35,322 nucleotides of DNA from the NCBI GenBank assembly GCA_030832095.1, contig JAURJT010000051.1, forward strand, positions 1 through 35,322, written 5' to 3'. Positions 1-9,071 of the stretch are shown piece by piece (positions within the stretch are counted from its first letter, which is position 1; each line of letters opens with the position of its first letter). The position numbers were made by a program, and so were the translations under genes. This DNA comes from Gammaproteobacteria bacterium (GTDB lineage: Bacteria; Pseudomonadota; Gammaproteobacteria; Burkholderiales; Burkholderiaceae_B). The notes below the pieces were generated by a model. It searched no databases, was not told the DNA's origin, and saw nothing but the letters and a program-made list of their open reading frames with translations.

Positions 1-366
1 AGCGTCTTGCCGACATACATGAGATATTCCCCAGAGGCTAACCCCTAGGAAATTACCCAAAAATGAAGAATTTGTATTCAAGTCGGCACCAAATAAAATC
101 GACCGCTAAGCCGCGCCAATACTGGCTCTTACTGAAAATTTACCCGGTTTAACCGGACACTAGTGAGTTTTTTACTATTCTTAAAAAATCGTCTATTTTG
201 ATTTGACGTTACCATACTCAATAATCGTTGGGCCTGTGATCCTCCAGCAACATAGAACGTCCAGAGAGTGCGTGCGCGCGACTTCAGCAACAAGAGCGTA
301 GGCAGCGATGGCCGTTCGAGGGACACGCAGTCACCACACTCGCTTCATCCAAAGACGGAGTCATCC
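1..366. other. Left-edge region without a supported gene
   Basis: No convincing gene is visible before the Bug gene that starts at 367. Two short frames run in from the window edge and stop early, one at 39-41 and one at 46-48. Either could be the last codons of an upstream gene, but neither is identifiable. A 13-bp inverted repeat (CCGGTT, T, AACCGG) lies at 144-156 with no T-run behind it. The stretch 150-235 is AT-rich and probably carries the promoter of the Bug gene. A weak sigma70-like pair may exist (TTGATT at 198-203, AATAAT at 220-225, spacer 16), but I would not rely on it. Confidence 0.4.
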
Positions 367-1395
367 ATGAAAAAAAACAGTGTTTTTATCAACATTACCA
401 GTAAATTAGGTTCGATGGCCGTTTTCGGCACCAGCGCTTTACTGGTACTTTTTGTATTAGCCGCCCACACGCGGTCGGTGGCGCAAACAGGCTCAGCAAC
501 CAATTTTCCTGACCGCCAAGTCAGAATTATGGTGCCGTTTCCGGCCGGTGGGGCATCAGATATCGTCGCACGACTCTTTGCTAAAGAGCTTGGCGAAACC
601 TGGAAGCAAACCGTATTGGTCGAAAACAAACCCGGCGCCTCTGGGCACCTTGGGGCGCAATATGTTGCCAACGCCAAGCCCGATGGTCACACACTCGTTC
701 TTGCCGACATGAGCACTTTCACCATGAGCCCAGCTCTGATGCCAGGGCTCAGCTACAACCCAGGCAAAGAACTCACACCCGTGGTGATTGCAACCTTCTC
801 ACCTCATATCTTTGTTGTCAAAAATCAAATGCCGGTCAAAAACTTCGATGAATTCATTGCTTACGCGAAGGCCCAAAAGCACCCCTTAAGCTTTGGGGCA
901 ACGCTGGGAACCTCAACGCATTTAGCAGGTGTTGTCATGAGTAAGGGCCTCGGCTTTGAGATGAATTTTATTGGCTACAAAGGTGGTGCTCAGGTCGTCA
1001 GCGATTTGGCGGGCGGTCAAATCGACACAGCTCTCAATAGTTTTTTAGCGACTTACGGTATGGTCAAAGCGGGTAATTTCAAGCTGCTGGCAGTGGCTAG
1101 CCCTAAACGTTTTAGTCAAATCCCCGACACGCCTGCCATTAGCGAAAAAATCCCTAATTTCGTGACGGGGTCGTTTCAAGGGATGATGACCGCTACTGGC
1201 ACACCGCCAGCCATCATCGAAAAAATCAACGCCGAAGTGCAAAGGATTGCAGCAACCCCTGAAGTGCAAAAGCGCTTGACTGAACTGGGCTCTGACGCTG
1301 TTCCCCTCTCCCCCAAAGAAGTGCAGCAGTGGATGATCGACCAAACAGCGTTTTGGGGCAAAGTCATTAAAGAGAACAACATTAAACTGCAATAG
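367..1395 (+). CDS. Bug-family TTT substrate-binding protein
   Basis: Periplasmic receptor of the tripartite tricarboxylate transporter class (TctC/Bug family), expected to bind a small carboxylate and hand it to a TctA/TctB permease. The protein is 342 residues, normal for the family. A hydrophobic signal segment (about residues 16-33) leads to a likely cleavage site after SVA near residue 39. The two ligand-loop motifs are present: PFPAGGASDIVAR (about 57-69) and VENKPGASGHLG (about 85-96), followed by PDGHT. The frame is open from 268, but ATG 367 is preferred because CGGAG lies just upstream and the signal peptide then starts with MKK. No permease gene is adjacent. The ligand is unknown. 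Confidence 0.93.
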   Translation: MKKNSVFINITSKLGSMAVFGTSALLVLFVLAAHTRSVAQTGSATNFPDRQVRIMVPFPAGGASDIVARLFAKELGETWKQTVLVENKPGASGHLGAQYVANAKPDGHTLVLADMSTFTMSPALMPGLSYNPGKELTPVVIATFSPHIFVVKNQMPVKNFDEFIAYAKAQKHPLSFGATLGTSTHLAGVVMSKGLGFEMNFIGYKGGAQVVSDLAGGQIDTALNSFLATYGMVKAGNFKLLAVASPKRFSQIPDTPAISEKIPNFVTGSFQGMMTATGTPPAIIEKINAEVQRIAATPEVQKRLTELGSDAVPLSPKEVQQWMIDQTAFWGKVIKENNIKLQ

Positions 1396-1550
1396 GCCGT
1401 CAGCAAATGCAAAGGCGCTGCGTTCAGTGAGTCAAGGCGCCAGTCTCTGCGCTTTTGCGGTCAGCAAGCCGATATAGTGCCTCACAATCACCTCTAAGCC
1501 CGTATCATCCATACGCGCATCGGGTTGATGTGAGAGCACTGAGCGCCTTG

Positions 1551-3748
1551 ATGACCCTGCCCCGCCTACGCATCCCCTTTTCAGTACTGCTCATCCTGTT
1601 GATCGCAATGATCAGCGCAGCGTTGAGCGTTGTTTCGTATAAATTAGCGAATGAGGCCAGCAACCTGACTGCTAGTCAGCACACCCTAAGCATGTCGACT
1701 GAAACCTTGCAAAGCATACGACGGATGCTCTCTTCAGCTAGGCTCGTGACACGTCTGACCTCACATTCAACCTTGACGCAACAAGAGGATCTTGAATCAA
1801 GGCTCAGTCAACTGGGGTTTATCCAATAGGCGCTGTTAGATTCGCCCACCATCTCTGCAATATTTATCGGCTATGCAACGGGCGACTTCTTTTTGGTACG
1901 GGTGGTACGCGATCAGCAACACTCTGTCTCTTTAAAGCTGCACCCTGATACCCGTTTGATCGTACAAAGTATCGAGTACACCGACATTGACCTAGCCTCA
2001 CCTGGCGGCGCAGCAGCAAATGTGCACGGGCGTTTTATTTATTTTGATAAGGATTTAAAACAGATTTCTCAAACCTATCGCCCTGACTATGCGAAATCCT
2101 ACGATGCAAGAACCCGCGGTTGGTATAAATCTGCAGACGCGAGCAGTGACCTGGTCACAAGTCCACCATACGCATTCTTTACTGACGGCAAGCTTGGTCA
2201 AACCTTGTCAATCAAGTCTTCTGATGGGCGGTCGATTGTTGGTGTAGATATCAGCTTAGACACGCTAAATGACATCATTAAGTCGAAAAGAATTACACCT
2301 GGCACGCACTCTGCGATCGTCAATGATGACGGTTTTGTTATTGCACTCGATTACGACAATAATTCGCCAGTTTCAACCTCAACAGGCAATCACACACCCA
2401 AACCAAGCTCAAGCGCTCAAAGCGCGATCGGTAGCGCGTCGCAAACAATCATGACAACTCCGCAACTAAAAGGCTTGCGTGAGATGGACATCCCGATATT
2501 CTCAAGCGTCATGTCCGCCTTTCACAAAAGAGACAGCACAAAACCGGTATTAACAAACTTCACTGTTGACTCAAATGTTTGGCGAACCTCGACTTCGCCG
2601 CTACACATAGAGGGCGCAGCACCGTTTTATCTGCTGATTGCTAGCCCCGATCACGAGCTGTTAGCCAATGCCCATGAGATTAGACGGCGAGGTATTTTTC
2701 TAGCGATCATCGTGTCTCTATGTTCACTGCCGGTTGGCTATTTACTCATTTCTCGTCCTCTCAAAAAGCTAACGACCAATATCCAAGGCATGATGGAGTT
2801 CAGAGAGGACAGCGCTCCGATCAAAACGTCTTTTATTTCTGAACTGTCTACCCTTGGACTTGCGATCAATCGTCTTAGGCAAACTATTCTAGCGTTCACC
2901 GCCTACGTGCCACGAGACCTGGTGCGCGACCTCGTTAAATCTGGTGCAAAAATTCAAGTCGGGGTGAAAGCCGCTATCTCACGATCTTGTTCACCGACTT
3001 AAAAGATTTTTCAGCAATGTCGGAAAACACACCCTCGCGCGAATTGCTACAGCGTGTTTCGTATTACTTAGAACTCATGACTTTAGCGATCAAAGAAGAA
3101 GCCGGTACGGTCGACAAGTTTATCGGTGACGCAGTGATGGCATTTTGGGGGGCACCGGTGCTTGATCAACATCATGCCTATCACGCCTGTGTCGCCGCGT
3201 TTAAAGGTCAGCGCCGAATGGTAAGTCTCAACGCGTGCTTACTCTCAGAGAAGAAACCACCACTGACTGTTCGAATTGGAATTCATACCGACGCAGTCCT
3301 AGTCGGAAATATCGGTTCAGTTGAGCGCTTAAGCTACACAGTGATGGGGGATGGTGTCAATATCGCTTCTCGCCTTGAGGGCATCAACAAAAACTACGGC
3401 ACAAATATTTGCGTGAGCCACTCTGTGTATAAAGAGGCCAGCGAACGCCTATGGCTGCGCCCGATCGACAAGATTCGGGTCAAGGGTCGCGAGAGCGAAT
3501 TTTTGATTTACGAATTATTAGGAATACGCGATGGCTCAAGCGAGACGCAGGCCACTGAAACCGAACAAGCCCTGTGCGAATTGACAGAGCAGGCGTATGC
3601 CTTGTACGCAGCCAAGCGCTACACCGAGGCACTTAGCGCCTATCAAGACATCGTCGAACGCTTTGGCGACACGCTTGCCAAGGTAATGAGTGAGCAATGT
3701 CAAGCCAACATGACAGTCGAAGGTGCTACCTTGATCCAACCTCTTTGA
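1551..3748 (+). pseudogene. Broken membrane-bound class III adenylate cyclase
   Basis: A receptor-type adenylate cyclase (ATP to cAMP) whose reading frame is interrupted twice. The N-terminal part has a transmembrane helix (IPFSVLLILLIAMISAAL) and then an extracytoplasmic Cache-like sensor region. An in-frame TAG at 1827-1829 cuts it, and the same frame continues with a family-like sequence (IFIGYATGDFFLVR). A second membrane helix at about 2690-2755 is followed by a HAMP-like linker (SRPLKKL). Near 2961-2964 the frame shifts at GGGG: one extra G would restore VGGESRYLTILFTDLKDF, the start of the cyclase domain. The catalytic part is intact: both metal-binding aspartates (FTDLKDF and KFIGDAVMAFWG), the Lys/Asp purine-specificity pair (DKFIGD, MGDGVN) and the Asn-Arg pair (VNIASR). 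A short TPR-like tail ends the protein. Start is uncertain: ATG 1551, GTG 1530 and TTG 1455 are all in frame. Sequencing error is an alternative to true decay. Confidence 0.85.
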
Positions 3749-3913
3749 CAAATCAATCGGTCAACCTCTTTGGCGCTTCCCGAAGTCAGTCATAGAGACA
3801 ACCCTCGAAGTCTTTTTCGTTGACGCCTCAGCACCTGCGTGTTACTTTTTTTGAAGAAAAATCCTAGGCGACGACTACGTTGCCTTCGCTTTAAAAAATG
3901 GGGTCGCATAATA

Positions 3914-4882
3914 ATGAAAATAATTCATATCGCCGTTCTCGCCTTTCTAGCCTTCGCTAACGGTTCGCACGCTCAAGTTTCAGATTACCCCACCCGCTCG
4001 ATCAAGATTTTGGTGCCCTTGGCTGCCGGCAGTGGCACCGATAATGCCGCTCGTTATTTTGGACAACAGCTTGCTGGTTTGCTTGGACAATCCGTAGTCA
4101 TTGAGAATCGCCCTGGCGCCAATGGCATGATTGCCGGCACCGCAGTAAAAAGCGCTCCGGCCGATGGCTACACGATTTTTTTAGGGACGCTGAGCCCGCT
4201 TGGTCTGAATGAACTCGTGATGAAAGGGCCTTTTCCCTATGATGCCATCAAAGACTTTAAGCCAGTATCAGGCCTCACGCGTGGCATGGGCGCGTTTGTG
4301 GTGCCAGGCAATTCACCCTATAAAACTCTTGCAGAACTCGTGACAGCAGCTAAAGCATCCTCGCGCCCGTTCAATGTCGGCACCTATGCCACGTCATATC
4401 AGTTGACGTTAGATTGGTTCAACAGCATTTCTGGTGTCAAGTTTGTAGGGGTACCTTACAAGGGTGCGGCACCGATCTTTACTGATTTAATTGGTAACCA
4501 ACTAGATTGGGGCGTGCTCAACTTGAGCGGCGTCTCCACACTATTGCTCTCTGGAAAACTTCGCGCCGTTGCTGTCACGGGCGATACCCGTGCACCTGAG
4601 TTTCCCGACATCCCCACTGTGAAAGAGAGCGGCTACCCTGAGTACTCGAACTACCTTTGGACCTCTTTATACGTTCGCACTGAAACACCTGATCACATTA
4701 CGAACAAACTGGCTGCTGCGCTGCAGCAAGTACTAACCTCTCGTCAGGCACAAGAGTATCTGGTGACGACAGGCGGAGGTGAGCTCATGCCCTTTGGGCC
4801 CGCGCAAATGCGAAAAATGCAACTTGATGAAATTGAACGATTTCGTGAAATTATAAAAACCTCAGGTTTTAAACCCGAATAA
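3914..4882 (+). CDS. Bug-family TTT substrate-binding protein
   Basis: Periplasmic carboxylate receptor of the Bug/TctC family, 322 residues. Signal peptide at residues 1-20, ending GSHA before QVSDYP. The first ligand loop is slightly unusual, PLAAGSGTDNAAR (GSGTD instead of GGxxD). The second, IENRPGANGMIAG, is followed by ADGYT. The frame is open from 3839, but the extra 25 residues are basic and would bury the signal peptide, so ATG 3914 is preferred; its ribosome site is weak. It lies 52 bp before an acyl-CoA ligase on the same strand, so this receptor may supply the acid that the ligase activates. That link is an inference from gene order. Confidence 0.93.
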   Translation: MKIIHIAVLAFLAFANGSHAQVSDYPTRSIKILVPLAAGSGTDNAARYFGQQLAGLLGQSVVIENRPGANGMIAGTAVKSAPADGYTIFLGTLSPLGLNELVMKGPFPYDAIKDFKPVSGLTRGMGAFVVPGNSPYKTLAELVTAAKASSRPFNVGTYATSYQLTLDWFNSISGVKFVGVPYKGAAPIFTDLIGNQLDWGVLNLSGVSTLLLSGKLRAVAVTGDTRAPEFPDIPTVKESGYPEYSNYLWTSLYVRTETPDHITNKLAAALQQVLTSRQAQEYLVTTGGGELMPFGPAQMRKMQLDEIERFREIIKTSGFKPE

Positions 4883-4934
4883 CGGCCTTCTTTCACCTTC
4901 AGCATTTGACTCTTGTAAAAGAAAATTTCGAATC

Positions 4935-6497
4935 ATGCGAATGCAACGTATTGAACAGGGCATGAGTACTGCCTACTACGCTCAACATCACGGCGAGCAA
5001 CCTGCAGTGATTGAAGTCGACCGGGTGACAAGCTTTGCGCAACTCAATGCTCACGCCAATCAGTTAGTCAGGGCTCTTAGACAGCGAGGTCTGAAAGCAG
5101 GCGATGCCGTTGCCTTGCTTTGCCCGAACCGTGTTGAGTTTGTTGTGGCGATCGTCGCTCTCGAGCGCTCGGGCTTGCGGATCACGCCCATCAATACGCA
5201 TCTGACGGGTGACGAGGTGGGCTACATCCTTGATAACTGTGAAGCAAAAGCCTTTATTGCTGAGGCTCGCTATGCCGCACAAGCTCAGACGGCGACCGCG
5301 CTTGCCAAAAGAGCAGAGGTTAGGTTTGCAATCGGCGGAGAGATCACGGGCTTTGAAGCATACGAAAAAGCATTGACGTCTTGCCCTGATCATGACATCG
5401 AAGACCCAACGCTGGGCAGCCGAATGCTTTATACCTCGGGCACAACCGGACGCCCTAAAGGCGTCTACCGTGACCCAGCGTATGCCCTCCCTTCGGTAAT
5501 GGCCTCGGTTGAGCTAGCAAACGCGGCCGGTTACCAATGCGGCACAGGGCAACTGCACCTTTGCGCGGGCCCTTTGTATCATGCAGCACCACTTGGTTAC
5601 TCGTTAGCACAGCCACTGTTGGCGGGCGTGGGGCTGGTACTCATGAATCGCTGGAATAGCGAAGAGGCCTTGCGCTTAATACAACAACATCGCATCACGC
5701 ATACGCACATGGTGCCAACGATGTTTCATCGCCTGCTGTCGTTGCCGCAAGAGGTTAAAGATAAGTACGATCTTTCGTCGCTGCAGTTTGTGATTCATGG
5801 CGCCGCCCCTTGCTCAGTACAACTAAAAAGCGCCATGATCAAATGGTGGGGGCCCATTCTGTCTGAATATTACGCAGCCACTGAGGGCCGCGCCGTCAGC
5901 GTCACATCGACTGATTGGCTAAGAAGACCAGGCACAGTCGGCAAACCGAACCCCCTCGACCATGTTCGTATTTTAGATGAGCACGCACAAGAGCTAGCGC
6001 CAAACACAGCCGGCACGATTTATATCAAAGCCCCAGCCGTTGGGCGCTTCAATTATTTCAAAGACGACAGCAAAACCGCAAGCTCTTATCGAGGCGATTA
6101 CTTCACCTTGGGCGATATCGGCTATTTGGATGAAGACGGTTGGCTGTTCTTAACCGATCGTAATGCCAATCTGATTATTTCGGGGGGCGTCAATATTTAT
6201 CCAACAGAAATTGAGGCAGTTCTGCTCACACATCCAGCAGTGGGTGACGTTGGTGTGATTGGCGTACCGAACGAAGAGTGGGGTGAAGAAGTCAAAGCGG
6301 TCATTGAACTACAAGCAGGTATTTCAGGTTCAACCGAGTTAGTGGCCGAGCTTCTTGCCTTTTGCAAAGAGCATCTCGCAACGTTCAAGTGCCCTCGCAG
6401 TATTGATTTTTCTGAAAAGCTACCTCGTCTGGATAACGGTAAACTGTATAAACAGGGCTTACGTGCGCAATATCGTGCCGCGATCGCTAACAATTAA
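4935..6497 (+). CDS. AMP-forming acyl-CoA synthetase
   Basis: Member of the ANL (acyl-CoA synthetase/AMP-ligase) family: activates a carboxylic acid with ATP to an acyl-adenylate and transfers it to CoA. The 520 residues contain the ATP-binding motif LYTSGTTGRPKG (about 165-176), the adenine motif YYAATEG (about 312-318), the hinge-region motif GDIGYLDEDGWLFLTDR (about 393-409), SGGVNIYPTEIE (about 416-427) and the C-terminal catalytic lysine in LDNGKLYK (K503). Thirteen bases separate it from the following hydratase/dehydrogenase, which supports one operon and a beta-oxidation role. Chain length and substrate cannot be told. ATG 4935 is used; an in-frame ATG at 4941 is an alternative, and neither has a strong ribosome site. 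Confidence 0.92.
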   Translation: MRMQRIEQGMSTAYYAQHHGEQPAVIEVDRVTSFAQLNAHANQLVRALRQRGLKAGDAVALLCPNRVEFVVAIVALERSGLRITPINTHLTGDEVGYILDNCEAKAFIAEARYAAQAQTATALAKRAEVRFAIGGEITGFEAYEKALTSCPDHDIEDPTLGSRMLYTSGTTGRPKGVYRDPAYALPSVMASVELANAAGYQCGTGQLHLCAGPLYHAAPLGYSLAQPLLAGVGLVLMNRWNSEEALRLIQQHRITHTHMVPTMFHRLLSLPQEVKDKYDLSSLQFVIHGAAPCSVQLKSAMIKWWGPILSEYYAATEGRAVSVTSTDWLRRPGTVGKPNPLDHVRILDEHAQELAPNTAGTIYIKAPAVGRFNYFKDDSKTASSYRGDYFTLGDIGYLDEDGWLFLTDRNANLIISGGVNIYPTEIEAVLLTHPAVGDVGVIGVPNEEWGEEVKAVIELQAGISGSTELVAELLAFCKEHLATFKCPRSIDFSEKLPRLDNGKLYKQGLRAQYRAAIANN

Positions 6498-6510
6498 ATA
6501 GAGAAACAAC

Positions 6511-8604
6511 ATGTCTGAGTTTGCAACCTATGCAGTACAAGACGAGATCGCCGTCATCTCAATGAACAAACCGCCGATTAACGGTTTGGGCGCCGCGCTG
6601 CGCGAAGGCATCGGGGCTGGCTTAAACCAAGCCTTTAATGACCCGAAGGTAAAGGGGATTGTTTTGATCGGCACGCCTCGCGCTTTTTCGGGTGGTGCAG
6701 ACATTACTGAATTTGGTACCCCAAAGACCACACACGAACCAACTCTTCGTACTGTCGTTCAGACGATGGAAGCCGGCAACAAACCTGTGGTTGCCGCCAT
6801 CAGCGGCTTTTGCCTAGGTGGAGGTCTTGAACTGGCTCTTGGCTGTCACTTTCGAATCGCCTTGCCCGATGCAACCTTAGGATTGCCAGAAGTCAAACTT
6901 GGCATCTTGCCAGGCGGTGGTGGCACCCAACGTTTGCCACGTTTGCTTGGCTTTGAAAAAGCCGTTGACATGATTGTAGCGGGCGTACATCTTCCTGCTA
7001 GCAAATTTAAAGATACACTTTTGCTCGATCAAATCGTCGAAGGCGATTTGCTTGAAGCTGCGCTGGCCTTCACACGTAAGATCGTCGCACAAAACGAACC
7101 GCTCAAGCGCGTGCGTGATCGCACAGTACCTGGCATCCCCACTGACGAAGCACTTGCCGAAAAAAGAAAAGCAGTCGTCGCAGCAGCCAAACGGTTTCCA
7201 GCACCGGTCAGTTGCTTTGATGCAGTCTGTGCCAGTTTCAAATCTGCCTCATTCGATGAGGGCTTGGCTGAAGAACGACGCCTCATTACTGAGCTCTTCA
7301 AATCGCCAGAATCACACGCCCTGCGCTACACCTTTGCCGCCGAACGCGCCGCAGCAAAAATCCCAGGTTTACCTGATGACACGCCCTTACGTGCGATTAA
7401 AAAAGTCGGTGTGATTGGTGCCGGCACCATGGGTGGTGGTATCACCATGAACTTCATCAGCGCGGGCCTGCCCGTTGTGCTGCTCGAAACCAAACAAGAA
7501 GCGTTAGATAAGGGCCTAGCCACGATTCGTAAAAATTACGAAACCTCAATGAAAAAGGGCAAACTCACACAAGCGCAGCTCGACGCGTGCATGGCCCTCA
7601 TCCACCCAACGCTTAGCTATCAAGACTTCAGTGATATGGATTTGGTGATTGAAGCCGTGTTTGAAAACATGGACGTCAAAGAGCAGGTCTTTAAAACACT
7701 CGATGGCGTGGTGAAACAAGGTGCGATTCTGGCCTCTAATACCTCAGCGCTTAATATCGATCAGATCGCTCTGTTCACCAAGCGCCCACAAGACGTCATT
7801 GGCTTGCATTTCTTTAGCCCTGCCAATGTGATGCGGCTGCTTGAGGTGGTGCGTGGCGCCCAGACCGCGCCCGATGTGCTGGCCACCTGCATGAACATGG
7901 CGCGCAAGATTAAAAAGATTGCCGTGGTCTCGGGTGTGTGTGACGGCTTTATTGGCAACCGAATGTTGGCTCAGTACCGCGCGGCGGCTAACGAACTGAT
8001 GGTTCAAGGTGCGCTCCCTCAACAAATCGATGGCGCCATTCAGGCCTTTGGTTTTGCGATGGGTCCATTCAGAGTTGCCGATTTGGCCGGTTTGGATATT
8101 AGCTGGGCCGGGCGCAAGCGCCGTGCCGCAGCGAGCCCAACACCGGTCGCACCGATTGTTGACGACTGGATCTGCGAGGCGGGTCGCTTTGGGCAAAAGA
8201 CTGGGGCCGGCTGGTATCGCTACGAGGCGGGCAAGCGCGATGCGATCCCTGACCCAATCGTCGAGGCCATGATCGCCAAATACCGTTCAGAAAACGGAAT
8301 CAAACCTCGCAAAATCGAAGATAGCGAGATCATTGAGCGCTGCATGTTCGCCCTGGTCAACGAGGCTGCACGCATCCTTGAAGAGCGCATCGCCGCGCGG
8401 GCTTCGGATGTGGATATTGTGTATTTGAACGGCTATGGGTTTCCGGCCCACGTCGGCGGGCCGATGCACTATGCCAACACAGTGGGCTTGCCCAAGGTCT
8501 TACAACGACTCAAAGACTTTGCCGCCGAGCCTGGAGCCAATCCAAAATGGCAGCCTGCAGCGCTGATCGTGCGTTTAGTTGAGCGTGGGACTGGCTTTAA
8601 CTAA
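6511..8604 (+). CDS. Enoyl-CoA hydratase/3-hydroxyacyl-CoA dehydrogenase
   Basis: Bifunctional beta-oxidation enzyme of the FadB/FadJ type, 697 residues. The N-terminal crotonase domain (about 1-190) has the oxyanion-hole segments AFSGGADI and GFCLGGG and both catalytic glutamates expected by comparison with FadB (GGLELALG, E107; GLPEVKLG, E127). A dehydrogenase domain follows, with the NAD-binding glycine motif GVIGAGTMGGG (about 299-309) and the catalytic His in GLHFFSPAN (H433), then two C-terminal 3-hydroxyacyl-CoA dehydrogenase repeats to the end. No thiolase gene is nearby, so the chain-cleaving step must be encoded elsewhere. It is likely co-transcribed with the ligase 13 bp upstream. 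Only a weak GAGA ribosome site precedes ATG 6511. Confidence in family is high; the natural substrate is unknown. Confidence 0.94.
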   Translation: MSEFATYAVQDEIAVISMNKPPINGLGAALREGIGAGLNQAFNDPKVKGIVLIGTPRAFSGGADITEFGTPKTTHEPTLRTVVQTMEAGNKPVVAAISGFCLGGGLELALGCHFRIALPDATLGLPEVKLGILPGGGGTQRLPRLLGFEKAVDMIVAGVHLPASKFKDTLLLDQIVEGDLLEAALAFTRKIVAQNEPLKRVRDRTVPGIPTDEALAEKRKAVVAAAKRFPAPVSCFDAVCASFKSASFDEGLAEERRLITELFKSPESHALRYTFAAERAAAKIPGLPDDTPLRAIKKVGVIGAGTMGGGITMNFISAGLPVVLLETKQEALDKGLATIRKNYETSMKKGKLTQAQLDACMALIHPTLSYQDFSDMDLVIEAVFENMDVKEQVFKTLDGVVKQGAILASNTSALNIDQIALFTKRPQDVIGLHFFSPANVMRLLEVVRGAQTAPDVLATCMNMARKIKKIAVVSGVCDGFIGNRMLAQYRAAANELMVQGALPQQIDGAIQAFGFAMGPFRVADLAGLDISWAGRKRRAAASPTPVAPIVDDWICEAGRFGQKTGAGWYRYEAGKRDAIPDPIVEAMIAKYRSENGIKPRKIEDSEIIERCMFALVNEAARILEERIAARASDVDIVYLNGYGFPAHVGGPMHYANTVGLPKVLQRLKDFAAEPGANPKWQPAALIVRLVERGTGFN

Positions 8605-8616
8605 CCCGGAACGCCG

Positions 8617-8640
8617 TAAATACTATTTAAATAGTATTTA
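8617..8640. promoter_or_regulatory. Palindromic operator 1 upstream of hipBA
   Basis: A perfect 24-bp palindrome with half-site TAAATACTATTT. It shares a 22-bp core with operator 2, and the two centres lie 48 bp apart. Inferred to be a HipB binding site, because HipB-type proteins bind arrays of inverted repeats before their own operon. Confidence 0.7.
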
Positions 8641-8660
8641 TGATAATTTAGTATAAAAAT

Positions 8661-8692
8661 TCAATAAATACTATTTAAATAGTATTTATTGA
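8661..8692. promoter_or_regulatory. Palindromic operator 2 upstream of hipBA
   Basis: A perfect 32-bp palindrome with half-site TCAATAAATACTATTT; the inner 24 bp are identical to operator 1. Its right edge overlaps the predicted -35 element of the hipBA promoter, so occupancy should block RNA polymerase. Confidence 0.7.
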
Positions 8693-8718
8693 AATAAATG
8701 AGGAATTTAAGGTAAAAT
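8689..8718 (+). promoter_or_regulatory. Predicted sigma70 promoter of hipBA
   Basis: TTGAAA at 8689-8694 and TAAAAT at 8713-8718 with an 18-bp spacer give a plausible -35/-10 pair about 22 bp before the GTG start. The -35 overlaps operator 2, and the -10 and expected start site overlap operator 3, which fits autorepression. Prediction from sequence only. Confidence 0.5.
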
Positions 8719-8736
8719 CCTATTTAATTAGGATTT
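8715..8736. promoter_or_regulatory. Palindromic operator 3 over the hipB start
   Basis: Inverted repeat with arms AAATCCTA and TAGGATTT separated by 6 bp. It is a variant of operators 1 and 2 and resembles the TATCC/GGATA arms known for E. coli HipB sites. The AGGA at 8730-8733 doubles as ribosome site for GTG 8740. The centre is 49 bp from operator 2. Confidence 0.6.
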
Positions 8737-8739
8737 AAT

Positions 8740-9066
8740 GTGAAAACAGTCAAAACAACTCCTTTTCCTCCCCCTTCGTTGGTGACAGCACAAGAGTTTG
8801 GGCAAGCAGTGCGCGCAGCCAGAACTGCGACCGGAATGCCGCTCACGCAGGCCGCTATGGTGGTCGGCGTCGCATCCCAAACGCTACAAGATATCGAAAC
8901 TGGTACGGGCACTGTCGCCTTACGCACGGCACTCAAAGTTGCCCATGAACTCGGTGTATCGTTCTTCGTAACACCCAGTCGTCAGAAGTCAATCGTTGCA
9001 CGTGCGATTCAGTCAACACTAAGCACAAGTCCTTCAGATTTGTCGATCAACGACTCACGCGATTGA
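8740..9066 (+). CDS. hipB: HipB-like antitoxin, XRE-family repressor
   Basis: Small DNA-binding antitoxin of 108 residues that should neutralise the HipA kinase encoded next to it and repress the operon. A helix-turn-helix of the XRE/Cro type is visible from about residue 18 to 72 (FGQAVRAARTATGMPLTQAA, then VGVASQTLQDIETG). The start is GTG 8740, with AGGA six bases upstream; the nearby ATG at 8738 runs directly into a stop. The C-terminal tail, about 25 residues long, is hydrophilic and probably flexible, as is common for antitoxins. Its stop lies 5 bp before the ATG of hipA. The gene sits in AT-rich flanks unlike its neighbours, which suggests acquisition by transfer. Confidence 0.85.
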   Translation: MKTVKTTPFPPPSLVTAQEFGQAVRAARTATGMPLTQAAMVVGVASQTLQDIETGTGTVALRTALKVAHELGVSFFVTPSRQKSIVARAIQSTLSTSPSDLSINDSRD

Positions 9067-9071
9067 TTACC

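Noticed and set aside
268..366. N-terminal extension of the first Bug gene
   Set aside because: The extra 33 residues are polar and would hide the signal peptide; ATG 367 has a ribosome site and a normal MKK start.
1409..1458. Terminator behind the first Bug gene
   Set aside because: GCAAAGGCGC and GCGCTTTTGC pair with one mismatch, but the loop is 30 bases and no T-run follows; too weak to call.
7744..8196. 150-residue open frame on the minus strand
   Set aside because: Entirely antisense to the dehydrogenase domain of a well-supported gene; composition is that of a shadow frame.
8617..8692. Insertion-sequence ends or attachment sites
   Set aside because: The repeats are internally palindromic and placed over the hipBA promoter, with no transposase or integrase gene; operators explain them better.
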